The translations under genes and the position numbers were made by a program. This document shows positions 26,532-34,477 of a stretch of DNA of 64,000 nt, piece after piece. The first letter of the stretch is position 1, and each line of letters opens with the position of its first letter. The DNA lies in the NCBI GenBank assembly GCA_045617845.1, contig JAZLJL010000036.1, positions 1 to 64,000 of the forward strand, written 5' to 3'. This DNA comes from UBA1181 sp045617845. Its GTDB lineage: Bacteria > Bacteroidota > Bacteroidia > Bacteroidales > Paludibacteraceae. Under the pieces are notes generated by a model. That model was given only the letters and a program-made list of their open reading frames with translations. It did no database searches and was not told the origin of the DNA.

Positions 26532-27203
26532 ATGAAGAAAAACAAAAAACACAAACAAACAAATCCACAATCCCAACCAAAGAAGGGAGAACAAGGGGAT
26601 GCGCTTCTGCGCTTTTGGTGTGAAGGAATCGTGAAGACAAGTGTCGAAGATTGGCGGACATCTTCCTCCCCCTATAAGAGAAAAGTGTACCTGGGGTTGT
26701 TGGACAACATGTTGGCACTAGGGGCGATCGCCTTCTTTTTCTACTGGATAGAATGGATCTATTGTAGCAATGATAGCTTTGCCACTTTTCTCTCAGAAAC
26801 ATTTAATGAAGGTTTAAGTTCCAAATTGGAAGGGATTGCGCTCTTGATTCTTTGCTTATATTTCATCTGGAGACCATTATTCCTATATGGCTCATCACAT
26901 ACACAGTTTATATTTAGGAAAGAGAGGTTTCTTAGATACACCATAAGATTTGTTCTCTTTTGCGTGGCGGCAATACCCATCACAAAGCTATTATACCTTA
27001 GTGGTAAACTGAACCAAGTGTCGTATGAGTTTACATCAAATTATACTTCAATATTCGACGTTTATCTCAAACGTGCAAATAGATTTTTAGCCACTCCATT
27101 CATAGTGAATTTATTACGCGCATTATTCATCATATCCATTTACTTTTTAAGAAAATTCTTCATAGCGGACAAGGACAATGACAAACTTCCTTTCAGTTCA
27201 TGA
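26532..27203 (+). CDS. Multi-pass membrane protein, putative immunity array member 1
   Basis: The protein has 223 residues: a basic soluble N-terminus (MKKNKKHKQTNPQSQPKKGE), then four or so transmembrane segments. Family marks are LGLLDNMLALGAIAFFFYW in the first helix, IWRPLFLYG after the second, a conserved FIFRKERFLRY, and ADKDNDKLPF at the end. Member 4 shares all of these, including the VEDWRTSS/VEEWRSSS segment. It lies 54 bp after the effector candidate. Colicin-type pore formers are neutralised by small polytopic immunity proteins, so this is the first-choice immunity protein, but the function is unproven. Confidence 0.6.
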   Translation: MKKNKKHKQTNPQSQPKKGEQGDALLRFWCEGIVKTSVEDWRTSSSPYKRKVYLGLLDNMLALGAIAFFFYWIEWIYCSNDSFATFLSETFNEGLSSKLEGIALLILCLYFIWRPLFLYGSSHTQFIFRKERFLRYTIRFVLFCVAAIPITKLLYLSGKLNQVSYEFTSNYTSIFDVYLKRANRFLATPFIVNLLRALFIISIYFLRKFFIADKDNDKLPFSS

Positions 27204-27346
27204 CGTGCTTTAGGCACAGATAACCAAACGGATTAAGAACCCGACCACTCAGCGGGCCCCTAGTCAACTACCCTAATGGATTACCTTTGCCTAGCAAATG
27301 GGAAGAAACAAGAGTCCATCATTCAATTCTATCAATGTCCTAAAGC

Positions 27347-28084
27347 ATGAAGACCCTTTTAAACAGCGCATTAGATTCACACATAAGCAGTGGAATGGAG
27401 GAACTGAACATTTGGGTGGCGTTCAAACGCTTCCTGAACCTGCTGGACAACATATTCGCGGCAGGACTATTCAGTTTTTTCGTGGCGTGGACGGCCAACT
27501 ATTTGGGATATAATGCGGAGTTGGACTTGGGTAGCTCCATCAGCAAATCCCTCACGGAAATCATTCCACACTCCCTTACGGATACACTCTACTTCCTCCT
27601 ATACCTGTGCGCTTTCTGGAGAATCGTAAGAGTGACAAAGGTCATGCCCTTTAACCGGTATGTCAATAAAACCATACTTGTCGTATGCGCCATAATATTT
27701 GTTTTCTTCACCCTCACTGTCCCAGGATTCATTTACCTCGACGAGCAAAGAGGCTTATGGTTAGGGCAATCAGAAGAAGAAGCGAGACTTACCGACAATC
27801 CCTATTTCGTCGTGGGTCTTCGATGGGGGATGTTTTGGTCATTGTTTGCCTATCGCAGGATCTTTCTGAGGCACCAAATCAGCGAATGGGAGATTCCCAG
27901 TGATTACCGCTCACTATACGATGAGTTCCGATTGAAAAAAATGGAGAAAGAATGTGACGAGATGTTAAAAAAAATGGAGGAAAGAGCGAAAGCATTGAAT
28001 AGGGATGTGGCACAAGCATCCGGGACAGAGATGGGACAAGCTACGGAAAGGAAAAAGAAGAAGAAAAGGAAGAAAAAGAAATAA
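27347..28084 (+). CDS. Multi-pass membrane protein, putative immunity array member 2
   Basis: The protein has 245 residues. The first helix carries the family mark FKRFLNLLDNIFAAGLFSFF, followed by WTANYLGY and FWRIVRVTKVMPFNRY after the second helix, then two further hydrophobic segments. The C-terminus is an unusual charged coiled coil (KKMEKECDEMLKKMEERAKA) ending in a run of lysines and arginines. It is close to member 3 (shared KR-L-x3-DN-x2-AA-LF-FF-x2-W and N-x-LGY). No toxin candidate lies directly in front of it. TACCTTTG at 27282-27289 may serve as a -7 box for it. Confidence 0.6.
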   Translation: MKTLLNSALDSHISSGMEELNIWVAFKRFLNLLDNIFAAGLFSFFVAWTANYLGYNAELDLGSSISKSLTEIIPHSLTDTLYFLLYLCAFWRIVRVTKVMPFNRYVNKTILVVCAIIFVFFTLTVPGFIYLDEQRGLWLGQSEEEARLTDNPYFVVGLRWGMFWSLFAYRRIFLRHQISEWEIPSDYRSLYDEFRLKKMEKECDEMLKKMEERAKALNRDVAQASGTEMGQATERKKKKKRKKKK

Positions 28085-28213
28085 GGGAATCCATGGCGGT
28101 TCCATGATTGGACGCACCGGGTTCCTACAAGACGGCACACATATTATAAGATAATTGCCATGAAACAATTTCAATATCGTTCACATAATCGCGAATAAAT
28201 ATTTTATAACAAT

Positions 28214-28870
28214 ATGCCAAAGTACAGTTGCAATGATTCGGAAGCATCAGGGTGGCGTGATATCTTTGACCTTTCGACGGACAAAAAGATCAGCTACATG
28301 ATAGAGGACCTCTCCGCATGGGTGGTTATAAAACGCCTCTTGATCGTGGTGGACAATGTGGTCGCGGCCCTTCTTTTCGGTTTCTTTTGGGAATGGTTGA
28401 AAAATCACCTGGGGTATGATTCGGCAGGGTGTGATTTTTCATGTGCGATCAACAAGTCTATCGATGAGATCGCATCCAATCCCAAGGGAGAGATACTATA
28501 CTTTCTAATGTATTGTGTACTATTCTGGCGACCGGTAAGGCTGACAAGGATGATGCCATTGAGCTATTACTTCGCACACAAACTGGGTCGGTTGATGCTG
28601 GCTGTGATTGCAATGTGTGCTGTGTTTATCGGGATCTTATATTGGAGTTACCCCAGTGAAATATTTTATCCTCGCTCTAATATTGTCGAGGATTATCCAT
28701 ATGTAGTTACAGTTATATTAGTGAGTGCCGTGATTTTATTGCTTTTCTATCGCCGCCTGTATCTGACTTATTATATCACAACGAAATGGTGTCCATTGCG
28801 AACATTGGGGTTGGAAGAAAAGATAGAGGAGACATGGGAAGAGAGACATGGGAATGGACTCCTATGGTAG
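28214..28870 (+). CDS. Multi-pass membrane protein, putative immunity array member 3
   Basis: The protein has 218 residues and is the nearest relative of member 2: IKRLLIVVDNVVAALLFGFF, WLKNHLGYD, then LFWRPVRLTRMMPLSYYF. It has four hydrophobic segments and a short charged C-terminus without the coiled coil of member 2. The similarity runs over the first 110 residues and fades after that, a pattern seen when immunity proteins diversify in the part that contacts the toxin. Immunity function is inferred from family membership and location. Confidence 0.6.
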   Translation: MPKYSCNDSEASGWRDIFDLSTDKKISYMIEDLSAWVVIKRLLIVVDNVVAALLFGFFWEWLKNHLGYDSAGCDFSCAINKSIDEIASNPKGEILYFLMYCVLFWRPVRLTRMMPLSYYFAHKLGRLMLAVIAMCAVFIGILYWSYPSEIFYPRSNIVEDYPYVVTVILVSAVILLLFYRRLYLTYYITTKWCPLRTLGLEEKIEETWEERHGNGLLW

Positions 28871-29061
28871 AATCCTGCCGCCAAGAAGGCTCAAAGAATA
28901 TAAATTGCCCGACGTTAGGATCCCTTTGCCTGTTAATAAGGAATAAATGGTCGCATGGTGATCGCTTGTAAATATCCGGTGGAACAGTGGGAGCACCGTG
29001 TCGCATAGGATACCCTCTCCGCTTTTTTATGAAGAAACCGCAAAATATAGAGACATTTGAC

Positions 29062-29069
29062 TATCTTTG
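29062..29069 (+). promoter_or_regulatory. Possible -7 element before array member 4
   Basis: TATCTTTG, a full match to TAnnTTTG, 20 bp upstream of the member 4 start. No TTTG box at the right distance was seen. The 28871-29089 gap otherwise holds nothing recognisable. Confidence 0.4.
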
Positions 29070-29089
29070 CCAACGAATACTTGTTTAGG

Positions 29090-29782
29090 ATGGAAAATTA
29101 CAATCGACATATAGATACAGAACAAACTAACAGTCTAGAACCACAGCCCCAACAGGAAATGGAGGTTGAGAAGAATTCATGCGGAGAGAAATGGTGGGTG
29201 AGGCTATTTAGGAAGGAAGAGGTTGAGGAATGGAGGTCATCATCCAAATGGCATAGGTTTAAAATGCTGGTGATCGGCATACTGGGCTTGATAGATAATT
29301 TATTGGCGCCTATCGCAATGGCAGGCATCATTCTTTATGAGCAATGGTTGCTTTCGGATGGTGAGGATTTTGCCTCTTTTGCCGCAAGAAGATCAGAAGA
29401 GTGTTCTGTTTATTGGTGGTTCCCGATTGTATTTATATTTGCAGTACTTTTTATATATTTGTGGACGTGGAGACCCTTACACTTATATGGGATACCCGAT
29501 GTACGTTTCATATTCAGCAAGAAGAGAGTATTAAATTATCTGTCGGCATTAGGTTACTTGTGTATTGCTGGGTTAATCAGCGTTGTCGGATTATATATCC
29601 GCTCTTATTTCGAAGAAGACAGCTCAATTTGGATCGTTTCCGAAAGGGCGAAAAATGTTTTATCCGCATCTTTCCCATTGTATCTTCTGAACACTATAAC
29701 CTTATTTTTCCTCGTCTGGCTAAGAGTGTTCCTTAAGGCAGATAAAGACAGTGATGGACTTTGGTTTTGGATTAGATTTTAA
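29090..29782 (+). CDS. Multi-pass membrane protein, putative immunity array member 4
   Basis: The protein has 230 residues from ATG at 29090 (MENYNRHIDT); the longer frame starts at TTG inside a promoter-like element. It shares with member 1 VEEWRSSS, ILGLIDNLLAPIAMAGI in the first helix, TWRPLHLYGIP after the second, FIFSKKRVLNYL and the ADKDSDGLWF tail. Four transmembrane helices are predicted. Members 1 and 4 thus form one subfamily although two other genes separate them, which points to repeated duplication or acquisition rather than one simple tandem expansion. Confidence 0.6.
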   Translation: MENYNRHIDTEQTNSLEPQPQQEMEVEKNSCGEKWWVRLFRKEEVEEWRSSSKWHRFKMLVIGILGLIDNLLAPIAMAGIILYEQWLLSDGEDFASFAARRSEECSVYWWFPIVFIFAVLFIYLWTWRPLHLYGIPDVRFIFSKKRVLNYLSALGYLCIAGLISVVGLYIRSYFEEDSSIWIVSERAKNVLSASFPLYLLNTITLFFLVWLRVFLKADKDSDGLWFWIRF

Positions 29783-29833
29783 TCTCAGGACCACCTTTGT
29801 CCATCAAAACGACAAAAACGCGGGAAAGAATAT

Positions 29834-30013
29834 ATGAGGAAAAAAAGGAGAAAACATCAAAGAAATAAAAGTTGTCCATCAAATAACGAATCGGAGAGCC
29901 CAACGGCCATACCGGCTGAGGAGACTGGCTTCAGGAATAAACTAATAAGCCGCTTCTCTTGGTGTGACCTTTCTCGGGACCCGGACTGGAAGCAAAACGT
30001 TCTCGAGACATGA
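29834..30013 (+). pseudogene. Possible remnant of an array member (59 residues)
   Basis: A short ORF starting with MRKKRRKHQRNKS, the same kind of basic start as array members 1, 6 and 7, and ending in FRNKLISRF then DPDWKQNVLET just where a first transmembrane helix would begin. Its stop overlaps the next start by 4 bp (ATGA). It looks like the soluble N-terminus of a lost family member, but it could also be a small real gene or chance. Confidence 0.3.
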
Positions 30014-30237
30014 GTATCCCTGCCGCGCTTTTTGAAGTTGATCCACAATGTGGCCTACGAGGTTTATATCATAAGGCAAAGGGAATAATTGAGAAAGAAC
30101 AGTGGCGTGATGAAAAAGGGGAAGCCATTGTCCCAACCGATGTTCTGGCTTCACCATCATATTCTTGTTCAATAAGAGAAGATTCTCATAAGCAATGGAA
30201 AAAAACAAAGAGTGTAACTAATAATTATCGTCGCTAA
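30010..30237 (+). other. Short ORF of uncertain status (75 residues)
   Basis: Begins at an ATGA overlap with the preceding short ORF and has no hydrophobic segment or recognised motif. It lies in the otherwise gene-free stretch 29783-30257 between array members 4 and 5. It may be part of the same decayed gene in another frame. Confidence 0.2.
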
Positions 30238-30257
30238 TAACATAAATATTTGAATCA

Positions 30258-31028
30258 ATGGCTTCAAGGAAGATTTGTAAGACAGATAGGTATAAGGGTG
30301 ATTTTAGAAAAATCAAGGAAAAAGAGCCTCAGAAGATAGAGACGAAGGGAAAGACATCATGGTCAATTGTTTGGAAACATTCAAAAGCTGCCATTGGTCG
30401 AGTCTGGTCCTTTCTGAAGATATTACCTCAAGCGATACTTTTGATACCTAAGGGTATTTTATATGTCTTATATTTGTTTTTTATGGGCAATTTTCCAAGT
30501 GAAAAGGATACGACTCCATTAACAGCGAAAATTTTCATTCGTCGTTTTTTCATTGTTATCGATAATATCATCGCACCTGTCCTTTTTTTTTATTTCACAT
30601 TTAGGGTGTATTGCATTGTGGAGAACATCGCACCGTCATTCAGTGCCTTATGGAATGATTATTGTTTGGGACCAACTTATGGTGGCCTGATATTATTCGG
30701 ATTTTGCTTTGTTCTCTTTTTTAGAAAATTGTGTTATTCAGACAGACCATGTTGGGTAAACTTCCGGAATAAAAAAATCTTGAAATATTGGTTGTATGGC
30801 AATATTGCTTTCCCGTTATTATTTTTTGTTGTTTATTTGCTTAGAGTAAAGCTGCTTTGTTTTTTGTTGTGTTTATATCATGGTGTTCCACAAGAAGTTA
30901 TTGGGCCACGGAGATATTTCGCATTAATGTTATGCACTATGTTATTTTTTAATGTGGCAGCATTCCGAAATTTGTTACATGATTTTAAGAAATTGGGGTT
31001 AATGAATGATAAGTCGGGAAGGAAGTAG
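30258..31028 (+). CDS. Multi-pass membrane protein, putative immunity array member 5
   Basis: The protein has 256 residues. A longer soluble, basic N-terminus (about 60 residues) and a first hydrophobic stretch (AILLIPKGILYVLYLFFMGN) precede the family core FIRRFFIVIDNIIAPVLFFY, followed by LFFRKLCYSDRPCWVNFRNK and two more helices. It is close to member 6 (RRFFIV-x-DN-I-A-x-VL-FYF, the YSD segment). It is T-rich in codon use. Membrane topology is clear; the immunity role is inferred from its place in the array. Confidence 0.6.
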   Translation: MASRKICKTDRYKGDFRKIKEKEPQKIETKGKTSWSIVWKHSKAAIGRVWSFLKILPQAILLIPKGILYVLYLFFMGNFPSEKDTTPLTAKIFIRRFFIVIDNIIAPVLFFYFTFRVYCIVENIAPSFSALWNDYCLGPTYGGLILFGFCFVLFFRKLCYSDRPCWVNFRNKKILKYWLYGNIAFPLLFFVVYLLRVKLLCFLLCLYHGVPQEVIGPRRYFALMLCTMLFFNVAAFRNLLHDFKKLGLMNDKSGRK

Positions 31029-31193
31029 TGAATATGTTCTTCCCCTTGGGTAAAACTGCAACGAGGATGCGAAATAAGATGATATGACAGCCCCCCAATA
31101 GATAAGATTTGTTATTTTTGAATCCGCAATTTTTTTACAATTTTAAAGATAATATTGGGAATATGTATTGAATACAAAAACTAAGGTTTTTAT

Positions 31194-31991
31194 ATGAGCA
31201 GAAAGAAAAAAAAGAAACCTCAAATAACATTGATTCCAGATAATACTTCTTTTTACGTTAGAAATAATTCGACACATAAACATAAAAATGGGCCATCGCC
31301 GATAGAGATCGTAAAGGAGATACTATGTGGTAGCCCGAAGGACAATCCCAAACCGCTCACATTGCGTGTATGTGTGCGTCGATTCTTCATTGTGCTGGAT
31401 AATTTAATAGCCGCAGTATTACTTTTTTATTTTTTTACTTGGATGAAGTTTTATTCGAATGGTGCGGAAACTTCTTTTGATGTGATCATAGATGACATGA
31501 CAACATTGTGTGTAAATAATGTGGTAGGTTTTTTTATATTATTAGGTGTTACCTGGAGAGAGCTTTATTATAGTGATTCTTTGCCATGTATGATAAATCT
31601 TACATATAAATTGCCGTACCAAATGTTTGTTATGTTAGTATTTGGTCTTTCAGCTGGCTATTTTGCATATTGGCTAAGAATGTTCGTGGCTTATTGCTTT
31701 GATATTGATGCCATGTTTAAACCAATCGGAGATGAAGAGTGTCACCAAAACCCCATGGATTTTTTGCCTTATTGGGCTCAAGAGATAAGGATTGTAGTAT
31801 TTTGTGGTGTTACAACGATAAGGAAATTCTTTTTAGACGATATTGATATGTACAATGGGGATAAGATAGGTTGGTTCGAAAAGAAAGCTCCCAAGGCGCA
31901 GCCTGCCGATGCCCCCAAGACTACCGAATCTGTCAGTGGGGAAGAGCCCAAGGAGGAGGGTTGTCCTTGTGGTGACCAAAGAAATTTGTAA
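31194..31991 (+). CDS. Multi-pass membrane protein, putative immunity array member 6
   Basis: The protein has 265 residues. The basic start MSRKKKKKPQITLIPDN leads to the family core CVRRFFIVLDNLIAAVLLFY, then TWRELYYSDSLPCMINLTYK. Two or more further hydrophobic segments follow, then a hydrophilic, Pro/Glu-rich tail with a terminal CPCGDQ. The tail is not found in the other members. Nearest relatives are members 5 and 7. TATTTTTG at 31113-31120 is a weak -7 candidate 73 bp upstream. Confidence 0.6.
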   Translation: MSRKKKKKPQITLIPDNTSFYVRNNSTHKHKNGPSPIEIVKEILCGSPKDNPKPLTLRVCVRRFFIVLDNLIAAVLLFYFFTWMKFYSNGAETSFDVIIDDMTTLCVNNVVGFFILLGVTWRELYYSDSLPCMINLTYKLPYQMFVMLVFGLSAGYFAYWLRMFVAYCFDIDAMFKPIGDEECHQNPMDFLPYWAQEIRIVVFCGVTTIRKFFLDDIDMYNGDKIGWFEKKAPKAQPADAPKTTESVSGEEPKEEGCPCGDQRNL

Positions 31992-32023
31992 GTTTGAGTC
32001 TCAAGTGGAATAAGAGTTTATCG

Positions 32024-32401
32024 ATGAAAAAGAATAAGAAAAATAAGAGGGAAAGACGATTCTATAAGGGGAAAGAAGTTGTCGGTGATTTGGATATCCG
32101 AGATCATAAGGAATGGTTGGAGGGTCATAAAAAGACGATGGATTTTAATTCTTGGTCTTCTTCTCCAGTTTCGGAAGGTGAAACAGGCTTACGTCCCGAT
32201 CTCATTCGGCTGGATAATTTTATCGCGACTTTGGGTTTTTATTATTTTGCCGTTTGGTTTAAGAGGTGCGCCATCGGAGTCGATTCCTCGTTTTTTGACG
32301 TCGTGAACGATATTATTTCTACGCCATTGCTATCCCTTATTGTGCTTGTCGTGATTTATAATTATTGGTGTCCGCTAAACTTGAAATGCATGCCAAAATA
32401 G
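32024..32401 (+). CDS. Short, probably truncated array member 7
   Basis: The protein has 125 residues from ATG at 32024 (MKKNKKNKRERRF). It has the basic start, the first-helix mark LIRLDNFIATLGFYYFAVWF and a second hydrophobic segment, then stops right after YNYWCPLNLKCMPK, the point where the others continue into helices 3 and 4. It may be a 3'-truncated copy or a natural short form. The stop is followed by the 686-bp stretch with palindromic repeats, so loss of the 3' half by rearrangement is plausible. Confidence 0.5.
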   Translation: MKKNKKNKRERRFYKGKEVVGDLDIRDHKEWLEGHKKTMDFNSWSSSPVSEGETGLRPDLIRLDNFIATLGFYYFAVWFKRCAIGVDSSFFDVVNDIISTPLLSLIVLVVIYNYWCPLNLKCMPK

Positions 32402-32497
32402 TTCGCAATGCCAGTAAATACGTTGTCGCGGATTCTTTTTTTGAAAACCACCCCCCTAATTTAACAACGAGAGCTGAGTAGGAGACTCTTTTCTCGC

Positions 32498-32570
32498 AGA
32501 ACCCGTAGGGGTTCTATATCGGTAGAATAATGGATTCCCACCCATACACAATACAACCCCAGAGGGGTTG
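32498..32570. repeat. Pair of short GGGGTT palindromes
   Basis: AGAACCC-GTAG-GGGTTCT at 32498-32515 and CAACCCC-AGA-GGGGTTG at 32554-32570 are two 7-bp perfect inverted repeats with related sequence, 38 bp apart. They look like one of the small dispersed palindromic elements of Bacteroidota genomes, just after the truncated array member. Whether the element is repeated elsewhere cannot be judged from this window. Confidence 0.55.
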
Positions 32571-32738
32571 CACGTAACATAGAATGCGATTATTACGTAT
32601 GATTAATTATATAATACATTTTTTTGCAAAAAAAATAACCTATAAATAGATTGGCTGGTAGTGATGTTTTTTTTATAGCTGATTTTCAATGATTAAGAAA
32701 AATAATTTAAAGTTTTCTTCAAAATATTCCACGAAAGG

Positions 32739-32769
32739 TTTGTGGATTTAGAAATTATTGCTACCTTTG
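32739..32769 (+). promoter_or_regulatory. Distal promoter of the main hcp gene
   Basis: TTTG at 32739-32742 and TACCTTTG at 32762-32769, 19 bp apart. The RNA from here would start with two small stem-loops (7-bp stem at 32772-32791, 6-bp stem at 32795-32811) and have a leader of about 310 nt. Confidence 0.65.
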
Positions 32770-32771
32770 TA

Positions 32772-32811
32772 TTGTTCGGTTAGACGAACAACATGTAAAG
32801 ATGTGCTTTAC
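32772..32811 (+). other. Two consecutive stem-loops in the hcp leader
   Basis: TTGTTCG/CGAACAA with a 6-nt loop, then GTAAAG/CTTTAC with a 5-nt loop, right after the distal promoter. A 5' stabilising structure or part of a small RNA is possible. No known RNA family was recognised. The rest of 32402-33086 is AT-rich without genes. Confidence 0.4.
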
Positions 32812-32948
32812 GGGCGTTTGAAAGTTTTGAAAAGATTTATTTCGAATGTGTGGATGTTGGAAATCTTCGGATATTGGGTTCGCATGTGAAGAAATAGAGA
32901 TCGCTTGTTAATGATTTATTTTATGAATCAAAAAAAATAGAAAAAAGT

Positions 32949-32979
32949 TTTGGTTTTATAAAATCTTTTATTATCTTTG
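32949..32979 (+). promoter_or_regulatory. Proximal promoter of the main hcp gene
   Basis: TTTG at 32949-32952 and TATCTTTG at 32972-32979, 19 bp apart: the best promoter in the window, about 100 nt upstream of hcp. Confidence 0.75.
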
Positions 32980-33086
32980 CAATGTTAAAATAATTACGAC
33001 TCATAGTAGAATTTGGATTGGCCGATCAAAGTAAGATATTTTGAGTTATATATTAAATATTTATTAACAAATTAATTTTTAAAGAC

Positions 33087-33479
33087 ATGGCATTTAGATC
33101 AACTTTAAACTTAGGCGGTAAGGAGTATGATGTACTCGACTGCAAATATTCTCTTCGTCGTGACGTAGATTCAAAAGGACGTCCATCATCAAACATCTAC
33201 GGTGGTCGTATCACTGTTCGCGTTGAGTCTACAGAAGATACTACAATCTTGGAGACAATGGTTAACCAATTCAAGCCTTTCAACGGAAGCATCTTGTTCA
33301 AGAAAGGTGACGAGGAGTCTAAGATGAAGGAGCTCGAGTTCGAGAACGCTTATATTATCGAATTCGAAGAGGGTATCAACATCGTTGGTAGCGCTCCAAT
33401 GTCAATCTGCGTTACAATCTCTGCTCAAACCATCAAGATCGGTGGCGCTGAGTACGAAGAGAACTGGCCTACTGCTTAA
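33087..33479 (+). CDS. tssD: Main T6SS tube protein Hcp (TssD)
   Basis: The protein has 130 residues. The typical Bacteroidota TssD sequence includes LGGKEYDVLDCKYSLRRDVD, SSNIYGGRITVRVESTED and the closing IKIGGAEYEENWPT. It builds the hexameric inner tube. Codon use is more uniform than in the neighbouring genes, it has two promoters, and a strong terminator-like hairpin follows. All of this fits the most abundantly made component. It is followed by tssB and tssC, the sheath genes. Two diverged Hcp copies lie in the cargo island. Confidence 0.92.
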   Translation: MAFRSTLNLGGKEYDVLDCKYSLRRDVDSKGRPSSNIYGGRITVRVESTEDTTILETMVNQFKPFNGSILFKKGDEESKMKELEFENAYIIEFEEGINIVGSAPMSICVTISAQTIKIGGAEYEENWPTA

Positions 33480-33495
33480 TAGTATGCAAATAATA

Positions 33496-33540
33496 AAAAG
33501 GACGAGGCGTGGGAGTATTCCCACACCTTGTGCTTTTTTT
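33496..33540 (+). terminator. Terminator after hcp
   Basis: A long hairpin centred on GTGGGA-GTAT-TCCCAC, extended by AGG/CCT and AAAAG/CTTTT, then eight T. It would limit read-through into tssB, giving more Hcp than sheath. The rest of the 383-bp gap 33480-33862 has no credible gene. Confidence 0.75.
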
Positions 33541-33827
33541 AGATAACTCTTGATTGTCTGTTGGGGTTTTGGGAATTTGTCCGTGTTTGGCTTCGCCAAG
33601 GACAAAAGATCAAAAGCCCATAAAAAGTTTTTACAAGTGTGATGATTTGGAGGAACCTTTCACATTGGTTTCCCCAAATTTTGCGCGGTTGAATGATAAG
33701 GTACGGATTCCCGCTTATCTTTCAGTATTTTTAAGTTTGGATTTAATTTCGGAGCCATTGCTCCTTGCGGGTATTGGGCTTCCTTAAAATATAGTTGGTG
33801 GACTCTTTGTTCAACCTTAAGTTTAAT

Positions 33828-33862
33828 CCGGGGATAACATTCCCCATAATAGTGTTTCGGTT
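33828..33862 (+). promoter_or_regulatory. Hairpin leader before tssB, shared with tssC
   Basis: CCGGGGA and TCCCC form a small stem with a 6-nt loop, followed by TAGTGTTTCGGTT directly before the start codon. The tssC start has almost the same arrangement. Confidence 0.5.
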
Positions 33863-34312
33863 ATGTTAGAATACGAAATTGGAGGAAATGAGAAGCCAGT
33901 TGAGGCGTCAGAAGGTATAGGAAATCTTCCTCAGAATAGAACTCTCTATGTGGGTCAATTCACAGCTGATGATCCTATTGCGGCAGAGGCTGTCACTGGA
34001 TTGAAGACAGTTGAGGATGTTTACGCTAAGTTCCAACCAAATGTGGATGTCGAATTCGAGACTGAGGATGGCCAGACTGTCCAAGAGAATTTCAAGTTCG
34101 CCAACACTGCTGATTTCCAAGTTAAGCAAATGACGGCTCGTAGCAATTTCTTGAACGACTTGTCTGTTCAAAAGGATTTTTATGAGAAATTGGTTAAGCA
34201 ACTCCGTACTAATAAGGTGCTCCAAAGAGCTTTGGAGAATGCTGACGCGCGTCAGGGCATGATTGATGCTTTGACTCAACTTCGTGAGGAATTAAAAAAC
34301 GTTGGTGAATAA
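33863..34312 (+). CDS. tssB: T6SS contractile sheath small subunit TssB
   Basis: The protein has 149 residues. TssB (VipA) heterodimerises with TssC to form the contractile sheath around the Hcp tube. Typical segments are VDVEFETEDGQTVQENFKF in the beta region, the FQVKQMTARSNFLNDLSVQK helix and a C-terminal helical hairpin (DARQGMIDALTQLREELKN). Length is normal for the family. It lies 165 bp before tssC, and both genes share the same leader hairpin. Confidence 0.9.
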   Translation: MLEYEIGGNEKPVEASEGIGNLPQNRTLYVGQFTADDPIAAEAVTGLKTVEDVYAKFQPNVDVEFETEDGQTVQENFKFANTADFQVKQMTARSNFLNDLSVQKDFYEKLVKQLRTNKVLQRALENADARQGMIDALTQLREELKNVGE

Positions 34313-34443
34313 GGCGATCCTAGTTGTCGGAATTTAATGTGTTCTCTTCCCCTTGTGTTGGGGCTGCGCACGTTTCATTTATTCCTTCCGGCTTTTATAT
34401 TACGATCCCTTTATTTATTGGCTTATAAAATATTAGGTAAACC

Positions 34444-34477
34444 GGGGAGTTTCCCCCTAAATTAGTGTTACGTTATT
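34444..34477 (+). promoter_or_regulatory. Hairpin leader before tssC, shared with tssB
   Basis: GGGGA-GTT-TCCCC followed by TTAGTGTTACGTT before the ATG; matches the tssB leader in the stem and in the TAGTGTTnCG segment. It may set translation rates of the two sheath proteins together. Confidence 0.5.

Noticed and set aside
24278..32401. Integrated mobile element
   Set aside because: No integrase, transposase, tRNA attachment site or flanking direct repeat was seen; AT-richness alone is not enough.
33554..33787. 77-residue ORF between hcp and tssB
   Set aside because: It lacks a recognisable start signal, codon use unlike its neighbours, and no motif; it falls in the gap after the hcp terminator.
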